Origin: Aldehydirespirator sp965219165
GTDB lineage: Bacteria; Actinomycetota; Acidimicrobiia; Acidimicrobiales; Aldehydirespiratoraceae
Direction: 5' to 3'
DNA length: 64,000 nucleotides
Assembly (NCBI GenBank): GCA_965219165.1
Contig: CBDCMW010000002.1
Coordinates: 2,480,001 to 2,544,000 of the forward strand
A program made the translations under genes and the position numbers. The notes below the pieces were generated by a model that was given only the letters and a program-made list of their open reading frames with translations, ran no database searches and had not been told where the DNA came from. Below are positions 37,316-44,673 of the stretch, in pieces; positions within the stretch are counted from its first letter, which is position 1, and the number at the start of each line of letters is the position of its first letter.

Positions 37316-37633
37316 CTATCGAACGGCGCTGACTTCAAGTTGGACGCCCTCGTGCTGCTGAATGCGGCTGATGACCTCGAAGAGGTTGCGGGCGTGGGGA
37401 TTGCCAGCCGGCCCGAACATGCGCATGAGACTCTTGGGCGGCTTGTCCGTGACGGCGCCGAGTTCTTCGAATCCGATGGTGGCGTTGATGTAGTCGCGCA
37501 ACACGATCTTGCCCGCATCGACGTCACCGGAAAGCAGGCACTCGACGCCTTCCTCTAGTAACGCTTCACGAAATGCCGGGTCGCGTCGAGCGCGGTCCTG
37601 CACGGTCTCCTTGAAGTCACGGGTGAGTGGCAT
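37316..37633 (-). CDS. HTH antitoxin of a RelE/HigB-type module
   Basis: The protein has 105 residues. The central region (RDYINATIGFEELGAVTDKPPKSLMRMFGPAGNP) is the helix-turn-helix of the addiction-module antidote family that partners Gp49-like toxins. It follows the toxin gene with a 3-bp gap. It would neutralise the toxin and repress the operon at the 22-bp inverted repeat upstream. Confidence 0.85.
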   Translation of the reverse strand: MPLTRDFKETVQDRARRDPAFREALLEEGVECLLSGDVDAGKIVLRDYINATIGFEELGAVTDKPPKSLMRMFGPAGNPHARNLFEVISRIQQHEGVQLEVSAVR

Positions 37634-37636
37634 ATC

Positions 37637-37966
37637 TCATACCTCCTGTTGCTTGTGACGCTTGTACTGCTGCCAGAGATCGCGGGCATCCTCAATGTTC
37701 CTCTGCTGGCGCTCCTTGGTCCCACCGCCGAGCAGAACTATCAAGGCGTCGCCGTCCCTGCCGAAATAGACCCTGTAGCCCGGTCCGGCGTGTATGCGGC
37801 GCTCCATCACTCCGCTCCCGACGCTTCGGACATCGGACAGGTTCCCTACCTCCATGCGGGCGAGGGCCGTTCGCACCTTGGCCGCGGCGGTGGCATCGAG
37901 ACCGTCGAACCAGCGGCCAAATGGACTGCGGCCCCGTTCATCGACGTACTCCCTGATCTCGACCAT
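37637..37966 (-). CDS. RelE/ParE-superfamily toxin (Gp49/HigB-like)
   Basis: This 109-residue toxin begins VEIREYVDERGRSPFGRWFD and has the core GVMERRIHAGPGYRVYFGRD, then IVLLGGGTKERQQRNIEDAR, typical of phage-derived Gp49 (PF05973-like) toxins that cut mRNA on the ribosome. The toxin-first order matches HigBA-type operons. A perfect inverted repeat lies 7 bp upstream of its ATG. Confidence 0.88.
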   Translation of the reverse strand: MVEIREYVDERGRSPFGRWFDGLDATAAAKVRTALARMEVGNLSDVRSVGSGVMERRIHAGPGYRVYFGRDGDALIVLLGGGTKERQQRNIEDARDLWQQYKRHKQQEV

Positions 37967-37972
37967 GCCAAT

Positions 37973-37994
37973 ATGGTAACATTGTTGTTACCAT
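37973..37994. promoter_or_regulatory. Operator of the RelE/HigB-type toxin-antitoxin operon
   Basis: Two perfect 8-bp arms, ATGGTAAC and GTTACCAT, flank a 6-bp ATTGTT spacer, just upstream of the toxin start. Position and symmetry suit an autoregulatory operator bound by the antitoxin. Confidence 0.75.
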
Positions 37995-38093
37995 GATGAG
38001 GATCTGCGGATGCCGGAAGGCCCGTCACACCACCGAGTCAGACCCGTCGCGAGCGACACCGCCTAAGCAGTACGAGTGTCGGGCCTGATCTCC

Positions 38094-38837
38094 CTATGCC
38101 AGGTGAACTGCGCGGTCGCGGCCTGTCACCGCCCGGCGCAGGATCAGCCCGTACACGACGATCGCCCCGGCTGAGAAGAAGAACCACTGGAACGCGTACG
38201 ACAGGTGAGGCCCGTCGCCGAGGTCGGGGGCGGGCACCGGAACCGGCAGCTGCTCGGGCTGGGGCGGCGACTGGGCCTGCAGCCTGATCCAGGTGTCCTC
38301 CACATCGACTCCCGAGACCTCCTCGAAGCGGTTCAGGTCCATGCGGGAGATCTCGGGCGTCTCGCCCGGCCCGGTGACGGCGACCCGACCCCCGCCGACG
38401 CTGTCGAACGCGAGACCCACCACCGTCACCTCGCCCGCCGGCGGGACTGCGCTGCGGTCGCCGAGACCAGCCCGGCTGCGTCGGGGAACCCAGCCCCTCA
38501 CCACGGCCACGGCGCGGCCGTCTTCCAGCTCCAGCGGCGTGGCCAGCCACCAGCCGGGCCGCCCGCCGCTGCTGCGGTTGCCGATGCGAACCTCGTCGTC
38601 GGCGAGGTAGGTGCCCGTCGCCGCGACCGCGGTGTAGTCGGGCGGAAGCCCCTGGTGATCGAGGCGCTCGCCGATGTCGGTGGGAGACACAGACATCGCC
38701 GCCGCGATCTGAACATTCTCGGCGCGACGCTCGTCGAGCCGCCGGAGCTGCCAGAACCCCAAGTTGACCATCAGCACCACCATCGCCACCGCGAACAGGT
38801 GCGAAGCGATCCACCCCGGCGACCCCAGTCGGCGCAT
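38094..38837 (-). CDS. SURF1-family cytochrome oxidase assembly protein
   Basis: This 247-residue protein has an N-terminal transmembrane helix (LFAVAMVVLMVNLGFWQLRRL), the SURF1 block WQLRRLDERR, a periplasmic domain with VVRGWVPR, and a second C-terminal helix in HLSYAFQWFFFSAGAIVVYG. SURF1 aids heme a insertion into cytochrome c oxidase. No oxidase genes lie in the window. Confidence 0.9.
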   Translation of the reverse strand: MRRLGSPGWIASHLFAVAMVVLMVNLGFWQLRRLDERRAENVQIAAAMSVSPTDIGERLDHQGLPPDYTAVAATGTYLADDEVRIGNRSSGGRPGWWLATPLELEDGRAVAVVRGWVPRRSRAGLGDRSAVPPAGEVTVVGLAFDSVGGGRVAVTGPGETPEISRMDLNRFEEVSGVDVEDTWIRLQAQSPPQPEQLPVPVPAPDLGDGPHLSYAFQWFFFSAGAIVVYGLILRRAVTGRDRAVHLA

Positions 38838-38857
38838 TCAGCGCCTCCGCCCCGGCC

Positions 38858-39589
38858 TCAGATGCCCAGGATCTCGCCGAGGCCGACCGTCACGCCCGGA
38901 TCGAGCGCCACAACGCGCTTGACGGCCAGCAGCATTCCCGGCATGAACGCTGAACGATCGATGGTGTCGTGGCGGATGGTCAGGGTCTCGCCGGGTCCGC
39001 CGAGCATTACTTCCTGGTGCGCGACCAATCCCTTGAGGCGGACCGAGTGCACGGGGATCCCGGCCGGGCCGCGGCCGCCGCGGGCGCCGGTCAGGCTCTC
39101 GCTGACTGTGGGGTCCGGTGCCCAGTCGTCGGATGCCGCGGCCATGGCCTCGACGGTCACCAGTGCCGTGCCCGAGGGTGCATCCACCTTGCGGTCGTGG
39201 TGCAACTCGATCACCTCAGCGGTGTCGAAGTACGGAGCGGCCAGCGCCGCGAAGCGGGTCATGAGCACCGCGCCCACCGCGAAGTTGGGCGCGACGATGC
39301 AATGGCTTCGCACGAAGGTCTCGCGCAGGGCGTCCAGGTCGTCGGCGCCTAGACCGGACGTTCCGATGACGGCGTGAATGCCTGCCGCGGCCAGCACACC
39401 CATGTTGGCCCGGACCGCCTCCGCCACGGTGAAGTCGACCACCGCCTCGACGCCCGCCTCGACGAACTCGTGGACCGAGCCGGTCGAGCCGATGGCGGCC
39501 GCCAGCTCGGTGTCCGGGTCGGCGTCGATGGCCCTGCAGGCCTCAGCGCCCATGCGCCCTGTGGCGCCGCACACGCCGAGCCTGATCAT
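38858..39589 (-). CDS. dapB: 4-Hydroxy-tetrahydrodipicolinate reductase
   Basis: This 243-residue reductase acts after DapA. The N-terminal Rossmann motif is VCGATGRMG; the catalytic and substrate block is IELHHDRKVDAPSGTA. A central VDFTVAEAVRAN and VIGTSGL match the family. It lies just downstream of pnp on the same strand with a 6-bp gap, so rpsO-pnp-dapB may be one transcription unit. Confidence 0.96.
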   Translation of the reverse strand: MIRLGVCGATGRMGAEACRAIDADPDTELAAAIGSTGSVHEFVEAGVEAVVDFTVAEAVRANMGVLAAAGIHAVIGTSGLGADDLDALRETFVRSHCIVAPNFAVGAVLMTRFAALAAPYFDTAEVIELHHDRKVDAPSGTALVTVEAMAAASDDWAPDPTVSESLTGARGGRGPAGIPVHSVRLKGLVAHQEVMLGGPGETLTIRHDTIDRSAFMPGMLLAVKRVVALDPGVTVGLGEILGI

Positions 39590-39595
39590 GGTCAG

Positions 39596-42157
39596 CTAGC
39601 GGGGTCCGCGGCCGCCGCCGCGGCGCCCCCCGCGCCGGACCCGCGGATCTGGGCCCAGCTCGCCAAACTCCTGCTGCAGCTCCGAGTCGAAGGAATCCTC
39701 GAACGAGGCCACCCTGGCGCTGGACACCGGCGCTGGTTGCCTCGACCGGGAGCCGCCCCGGTCATCACGCCGCGGCTCGCCGTCGCCCCGGTCCGCGCGG
39801 CCAGAGTTGGCCCGGCCGCCACGGTCCATGTTGCGGTCGCGATCGCGCCCGTCGGAGCCGCGGTCCGCATCGCCGCGGTACGGGTCTCGTCGCTGCTCGT
39901 CCCGGTCGAAGTCCCTGCGGCCTCTGCCGTCGGAGCCGCCTCGACCGGACTCCCGGCGGCGCGGCGGGCCCGGGGCGGCGCCGTCGGAGTCCTCAAGCTT
40001 GGGAAGCAGCGAGATCTTCCCGTTGGGGTCGACGTCCTCGACGACAACCTCGATCTCCTCGCCGAGCTCGAGCACATCCTCGACCCTGTCGATGCGCCTT
40101 CCGCCTCCCAGCTTGGAGATGTGCACCAGACCGTCACGACCGGGAAGGATGTTCACGAACGCCCCGAACTTGGTGATGTTCACGACCCGTCCCCGATAAG
40201 TGGCACCCACGTCGGCCGTGGGCGGATCCAGGATGAGCTTGATCTGGCGCTCGGCCTCCAGCACCGCGCCCCGATCGGTGGACGCGATGGCCACAATCCC
40301 GACCGCGCCGTCGTCGTCCACGCTGATGTCGGCCCCGGTCTCGGACTGGATGGCGTTGATCACCTTGCCCTTGGGCCCGATCACCTCGCCGATCTTCTCC
40401 ACGGGGATCTCGAAAGTGGTGACCTTGGGAGCTGTGTCGCGCACCTCGGGGCGGGGCTCCATGATGGTCTCGGCCATCACGTCGAGGATGTCGAGACGGG
40501 CGTCACGGGCCTGCCGCAGAGCGTCCGCCAGCACCGACGCCGGAATGCCGGAGATCTTGGTGTCGAGCTGCAGCGCGGTGATGAAGTCTGTGGTCCCGGC
40601 CACCTTGAAGTCCATGTCGCCGAAGGCGTCCTCGGCGCCCAGGATGTCGGTGAGGGTCACGTAGGTGCCCTCGGCGTGGACCAGGCCCATGGCCACGCCC
40701 GCGACCGGCGCCTTGATCGGAACACCGGCGTCCATCAGCGAAAGCGTGGAACCGCACACCGAGGCCATCGAGCTCGACCCGTTGGAGGACATCACCTCCG
40801 AGACGGTGCGCACCGTGTAGGGCCACTCGTCGAAGCCGGGCATCACCGCGAACACGGCCCGCTCGGCGAGCGCCCCGTGGCCGATCTCGCGCCGCTTGGG
40901 CCCTCGCATGAAGCCGGTCTCGCCGGTGCAGAACGGCGGGAAGTTGTAGTGGTGGAAGTAACGCTTCTTGTCGGTGGGCGACAGGTCGTCGATCATCATG
41001 TCGCTGCGACCGATTCCCAGCGTGGTGAAGTTGAGCACCTGGGTGTCGCCGCGCTGGAAGAGTCCGGAGCCGTGGGCCGTGGGGATCACCCCGACCCGGC
41101 TCATCAGCGGGCGCAACTGGTTGGTGGTTCGGCCGTCGATGCGGATGCCCTCGGTGACGATGCGCTTGCGCACCACCTCCTTGGTGACGGAGCGCACTGC
41201 GCCCTTGACCTGCTTGGCCACCGCGGGGTCGTCGCCGAAGCGGGCCTCCATCTCGGCCGCGATCTCCGCGGCCAGCGTGGACTCGGCCTCCTGGCGCTCG
41301 GTCTTGTCGGGGATCGTCTGCACGGCGGCGATGCGGTCGAGCGCCCCGTCGCGCACCGCGTCGAGGATCTCGTCGCTGTGGTCGACAACGAGCGGCGGCT
41401 GCATCTTGGCGACCGGGCCGACCGCGTCGATCATCTGCTGCTGGAGCTCGATCATCTCCCGGATCCAGGTCTTGGCCGCTTCCAGGCCGCCGGCGAGCAC
41501 GTCCTCATCGACCTTGGGCGTACCGTCCTGGTACAGCTCCCAGGCGGCAGGGGTGCCCCCGGCCTCGACCATCATCACGGCCACGTCGTCGTCGGCGAGC
41601 CGTCCGGCCACCACCATCTCGAAGGCCGAGCCGGCGCCCTCCTCGTAGGTGGGGAACGGGATCCACTCGCCCTGCGGCGACCAGGCCAGGCGCACCGCGC
41701 CGAGGGGCCCGTCGAAGGGGACCGGCGAGATGCTCAGAGCCAGCGAGGCCGCGTTGAGAGCGACCACGTCGTAGGGGTTGGACTGGTCGGCGCCGAGGAT
41801 GGTGGCCACGACGTGAACCTCGTTGCGGTACCCGGCGGGGAAGCTGGGACGCAGGGGCCGGTCGATCAGTCTGCAGGTCAAGACGGCCTGCTCGCCGGCC
41901 CGGGCCTCGCGCCGGAAGAACGAGCCGGGGATACGCCCCGCCGCGTACATGCGCTCCTCCACGTCGACCGTCAGCGGAAGGAAGTCGGCGCCCTCGCGGG
42001 GTGTCTTGGCGCCCGTGGCGGTCACGAGCACGACGGTGTCGCCCATTCGGACGGTGACGGCGCCGCCCGCGAGCGGCGCCAGAAGGCCCGTCTCGAAGGT
42101 GGCGTCCTTGCCTTCGGCGCGCGTGAACGCGCCAGTAAAGGAAATGGCTTCAGCCAT
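39596..42157 (-). CDS. pnp: Polynucleotide phosphorylase
   Basis: This 853-residue 3'-5' exoribonuclease has two RNase PH-like domains (first: FRREARAGEQAVLTCRLIDR; second: GSGLFQRGDTQVLNFTTLG), then KH (EVIGPKGKVINAIQSETGAD) and S1 (GRVVNITKFGAFVNILPGRDG). The C-terminal tail of about 120 residues is rich in Arg, Gly and Asp and ends in an RGG-like segment, which could bind RNA or seed degradosome-like assemblies. The ATG at 42157 has AAGGAG 7 nt upstream. Order rpsO-pnp is conserved in bacteria. Confidence 0.97.
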   Translation of the reverse strand: MAEAISFTGAFTRAEGKDATFETGLLAPLAGGAVTVRMGDTVVLVTATGAKTPREGADFLPLTVDVEERMYAAGRIPGSFFRREARAGEQAVLTCRLIDRPLRPSFPAGYRNEVHVVATILGADQSNPYDVVALNAASLALSISPVPFDGPLGAVRLAWSPQGEWIPFPTYEEGAGSAFEMVVAGRLADDDVAVMMVEAGGTPAAWELYQDGTPKVDEDVLAGGLEAAKTWIREMIELQQQMIDAVGPVAKMQPPLVVDHSDEILDAVRDGALDRIAAVQTIPDKTERQEAESTLAAEIAAEMEARFGDDPAVAKQVKGAVRSVTKEVVRKRIVTEGIRIDGRTTNQLRPLMSRVGVIPTAHGSGLFQRGDTQVLNFTTLGIGRSDMMIDDLSPTDKKRYFHHYNFPPFCTGETGFMRGPKRREIGHGALAERAVFAVMPGFDEWPYTVRTVSEVMSSNGSSSMASVCGSTLSLMDAGVPIKAPVAGVAMGLVHAEGTYVTLTDILGAEDAFGDMDFKVAGTTDFITALQLDTKISGIPASVLADALRQARDARLDILDVMAETIMEPRPEVRDTAPKVTTFEIPVEKIGEVIGPKGKVINAIQSETGADISVDDDGAVGIVAIASTDRGAVLEAERQIKLILDPPTADVGATYRGRVVNITKFGAFVNILPGRDGLVHISKLGGGRRIDRVEDVLELGEEIEVVVEDVDPNGKISLLPKLEDSDGAAPGPPRRRESGRGGSDGRGRRDFDRDEQRRDPYRGDADRGSDGRDRDRNMDRGGRANSGRADRGDGEPRRDDRGGSRSRQPAPVSSARVASFEDSFDSELQQEFGELGPDPRVRRGGRRGGGRGPR

Positions 42158-42215
42158 GGATCTACTCCTTGCGGACCCCCTCGGGGCCCGGTCTGAGGTA
42201 CGACCCCGCCAGTTC

Positions 42216-42268
42216 CCAGTCGTATCGGTCCCGCCCGGCGGTTCGGGGGACGAGGCCGATACGACTGG
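42216..42268 (-). promoter_or_regulatory. Long hairpin in the rpsO-pnp intergenic RNA
   Basis: Perfect 13-base arms CCAGTCGTATCGG and CCGATACGACTGG (42216-42228, 42256-42268) enclose a 27-nt GC-rich loop that can pair further (GTCCC with GGGAC). It ends about 59 nt before the pnp start codon. In E. coli a hairpin at this place is cut by RNase III and mediates PNPase autoregulation. The same role is inferred. There is no T-run, so it is not an ordinary terminator. Confidence 0.75.
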
Positions 42269-42383
42269 CACCGGAGTGGCCGTACCGTCTGTTGGTTGTC
42301 ACTGGGTTCGTCGCCGGCCGACTGCCGCCATGGGCGCAGTCAGCCGAAAGGGGCGACCCTTTGTGCGGATCGCCCCGTCGTGT

Positions 42384-42665
42384 TCAGCGCCGCAGACCGA
42401 GATGGGCGATGATCGCCCGGTACCGCTCGACGTCGTTGTCCTTCACGTAGTCGAGCAGCCTCCTGCGCCTGCCCACCAGCATCAGCAGACCTCTCCGGCT
42501 GTGGTGGTCCTTCTTGTGAACCCTGAGATGCTCGGTGAGGTGGTTGATGCGATCGGACAGCAGTGCGATCTGCACTTCGGGAGAACCTGTGTCGTTCTCG
42601 TCGAGTCCGAAGGCTCCGACTGTCGATGCGACGGTCTCGGCCTTGGGGGGGAGGCTGGTTGGCAT
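42384..42665 (-). CDS. rpsO: 30S ribosomal protein S15
   Basis: This 93-residue protein binds 16S rRNA. The typical blocks are NDTGSPEVQIALLSDRIN, LTEHLRVHKKDHHSRRGLL and VGRRRRLLDYVKDND. The ATG at 42665 has GGAG 6 nt upstream. It lies upstream of pnp on the same strand. Confidence 0.98.
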   Translation of the reverse strand: MPTSLPPKAETVASTVGAFGLDENDTGSPEVQIALLSDRINHLTEHLRVHKKDHHSRRGLLMLVGRRRRLLDYVKDNDVERYRAIIAHLGLRR

Positions 42666-42790
42666 GGATTCTCCGTTGGGTATCGGACCCTGCCGCATGG
42701 CTCGCAGTGCGAGGCCCGCAGCCTGTGTGCTGCACACAGTGCGTCCCGCCGTCGGCGGAACCGGAACAGGCTACCGGCCGGCAGAGGGTT

Positions 42791-43993
42791 TCAGAACTCG
42801 GCGGCGAGGGCTTCGTCGAAGCTGGCCCGCTGCTCGATCAGCGCCCGGTAGCGCATCACATGGCGGGGACGGTTGAAGCCGAGCACGCCGGTGATCCTTC
42901 CGGCCCGACCGTAGATCGCCGCGAAGCGTCGCTCTTCGACCGCTCCGGCCACCACCCTGACCTCGTCGTCCCCGCGGACACGGCCGGCCAGCTGGATCTT
43001 GCGGTCGTACTGGTCGCTCCAGAACCACGGCACCGGCGTGAACGGCCCCACCGCCGCGTCGAGCAGGCTCCGGGCCGCATGGGCTCCCTGCTGGGCGGCG
43101 TTGTCCCAGTGCTCCACCCGCATCGTCTCGCCGAAGAGCTCATTAGGCCAGCGAGCCACGTCGCCCGCGGCCGCGACCCGATCAGCGGCCAGGCACGAGG
43201 CGTCACAGAGCACGCCGTCGCCCACCTGCACCCCGGAGCCTTCGAGCCATTCGGTGTTGGGGATCACGCCGATGCCGACCACCACGACGTCGGCGTCCAC
43301 GGTCGAACCGTCCGACAGGACCACCCGCTCCACCCGGCCGTCGCCCTCGATGCTGTCCACGCCCACTGCGGTGCGCAGGTCGACGCCGTGGTCGCGGTGA
43401 ACCTCGGCACACACCCGGCCCATCTCGTCGCCGAGCACCCGGCTCAGCGGTGTGGGCAGCGCCTCGACCAGCGTGACCTCCAGGCCGCGCCCTCGGGCGG
43501 TTGCGGCCACCTCGGCTCCGATGAAGCCCGCGCCCACGACAACCACCCGCTGCGGCGTCGCCTCGAGGTCGGCTCGCAGCGCCAGGCAGTCGTCCAGCGA
43601 GCGCAGCACATGGACGCCGCTCAGTCCCTCTGTGCCCGGCATGGTGCGACAGCGGGCCCCGGTGGCGATGACGAGCCCGTCGAATGCGACCGTCTCGCCG
43701 GTGTGCACGGTCAGCTCGCGAGCGGTCAAGTCGAGGGCGGTGGCCCTGAGGCCGAGGCGGACCTCGATGCCGTCGGCGTCCAGCTCCTCGGCGTCGGTCA
43801 GCGCGGCCCGGTCGGGCTCCCACGCGCCTGCCAGCACCTGCTTCGACAGCGGGGGGCGGTCATAGGGCAAGTGGCTCTCGGCACCGATCAGCGTGACGGG
43901 ACCGTCGAAGCCGTCGCGGCGCAGGGCCTCAGCCGCGTTCAACCCGGCCAGTGAGGCCCCGACGATGGTGACGGCGCGCGGGGCGTGGGTCAT
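42791..43993 (-). CDS. FAD-dependent ferredoxin reductase (rubredoxin/putidaredoxin reductase type)
   Basis: This 400-residue flavoprotein has an N-terminal FAD Rossmann motif (TIVGASLAGLNAAEALR), HLPYDRPPLSK, an NAD(P) Rossmann motif (VVVGAGFIGAEVAATA, about residue 150), and AAAGDVARWPN near residue 280. The C-terminal reductase domain is complete. It lies about 34 bp downstream of a single-cluster ferredoxin, which suggests a redox pair for a cytochrome P450 or oxygenase that is not in the window. Confidence 0.92.
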   Translation of the reverse strand: MTHAPRAVTIVGASLAGLNAAEALRRDGFDGPVTLIGAESHLPYDRPPLSKQVLAGAWEPDRAALTDAEELDADGIEVRLGLRATALDLTARELTVHTGETVAFDGLVIATGARCRTMPGTEGLSGVHVLRSLDDCLALRADLEATPQRVVVVGAGFIGAEVAATARGRGLEVTLVEALPTPLSRVLGDEMGRVCAEVHRDHGVDLRTAVGVDSIEGDGRVERVVLSDGSTVDADVVVVGIGVIPNTEWLEGSGVQVGDGVLCDASCLAADRVAAAGDVARWPNELFGETMRVEHWDNAAQQGAHAARSLLDAAVGPFTPVPWFWSDQYDRKIQLAGRVRGDDEVRVVAGAVEERRFAAIYGRAGRITGVLGFNRPRHVMRYRALIEQRASFDEALAAEF

Positions 43994-44027
43994 GTGCCGT
44001 CAGCTGGCAGCGCCGGCCGCTCGGCCT

Positions 44028-44216
44028 CTAAGCGATGGAGATGGCCTGCTTGGGGCAGCGCTGCACACACTCCCCCACCCTGGACCGGTCGGCTTCGTCG
44101 GGCGTCTCGTTGAGGATGTAGAGGAAGTCGTCGTCTCGCACCTCGAAGATGTCGGGCGCGATCTGCATGCAGACGGCATTGCTCTCGCACAGGTCAAAGT
44201 CAACGACGATGCGCAT
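44028..44216 (-). CDS. Single-cluster ferredoxin (3Fe-4S type)
   Basis: This 62-residue ferredoxin starts MRIVVDFDLCESNAVC and ends RVGECVQRCPKQAISIA. Two cysteines five residues apart, with Asn at the position of the usual second ligand, plus a late CP motif, suggest a 3Fe-4S cluster as in P450-linked actinobacterial ferredoxins. GGGAG precedes the ATG at 44216. It lies between the ArsC-family gene and the ferredoxin reductase, on the same strand. Confidence 0.9.
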   Translation of the reverse strand: MRIVVDFDLCESNAVCMQIAPDIFEVRDDDFLYILNETPDEADRSRVGECVQRCPKQAISIA

Positions 44217-44288
44217 CGGCTCTCCCTTTTGGTCGTATGACGGCGTGGCCGCGTCCACGGTAGCGAACTACACCGGCGCGGGGCGAGA

Positions 44289-44663
44289 TCAGGCCAGGAA
44301 CTCGGCCAGCCGGTCCTTGGCCTTGGCCTCGACGAGGGGCCGTCCGATGATGGCCCGGTCGTCCCGCACCAGCACCGGGCGCTGCATAAGCCGGGGGTAC
44401 TGGAGCAGCACGTCCACCACCGCTGCGGGGTTGGCCACGTAGTCGTCGGGGTTCAGACCGAGCTTGGAGAACTGCGAGTCCTTGCGGACCAGGTTCTCCA
44501 CAGGGTCCTCGAGCCGCTCGACGATCCCCTCGAGCGTGTCGCGATCGGGGCGCTCCGACATGTAGAGCACCACGTCAACGTCGACGCCGGCTTCCGCGGC
44601 GACCGCCACGGCATTCTTGGAGGAGTTTCAATGTTTGTTGTGATAGATAGTGATCTCAGCCAT
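44289..44663 (-). CDS. ArsC-family arsenate reductase-like protein with in-frame UGA at the catalytic Cys: candidate selenoprotein
   Basis: From the ATG at 44663 the reading is MAEITIYHNKH, then TGA (44630-44628), then NSSKNAVAVAAEAGV, and on without further stops to 44289. The TGA is codon 12, where ArsC proteins have the catalytic Cys (family pattern IYHNPxCSKS; Cys12 in E. coli plasmid ArsC). The later blocks LYMSERPDRDTLEG and RPVLVRDDRAIIGRP are typical of the family. A GGUC-loop stem follows the UGA at SECIS-like distance. With Sec the protein has 124 residues. Starting at GTG 44609 would remove the active site. Alternatives are a point-mutated pseudogene or a sequencing error. It starts 10 bp after the acyl-CoA synthetase stop. 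Confidence 0.72.
44594..44611 (-). promoter_or_regulatory. Candidate bacterial SECIS stem-loop downstream of the UGA
   Basis: The mRNA CCGUGGCGGUCGCCGCGG forms a 7-bp stem (one U-G wobble) with a GGUC apical loop. The loop begins 23 nt after the UGA. Bacterial SECIS elements are known to lie just after the UGA and to have G in the first loop positions; the E. coli fdhF element also has a GGUC-containing loop. High GC makes chance stems common, so this is supporting evidence only. Confidence 0.55.
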
Positions 44664-44673
44664 CGGCGAGTCT

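Noticed and set aside
39374..42196. A + strand open frame of about 940 codons opposite pnp
   Set aside because: It is the GC-driven shadow of pnp; composition (His/Gly/Val-rich) is typical of antisense reading.
44289..44609. ArsC-like gene called from the GTG at 44609 as a normal short gene
   Set aside because: This start drops the first 18 codons, including the active-site motif that is still conserved upstream of and around the TGA.
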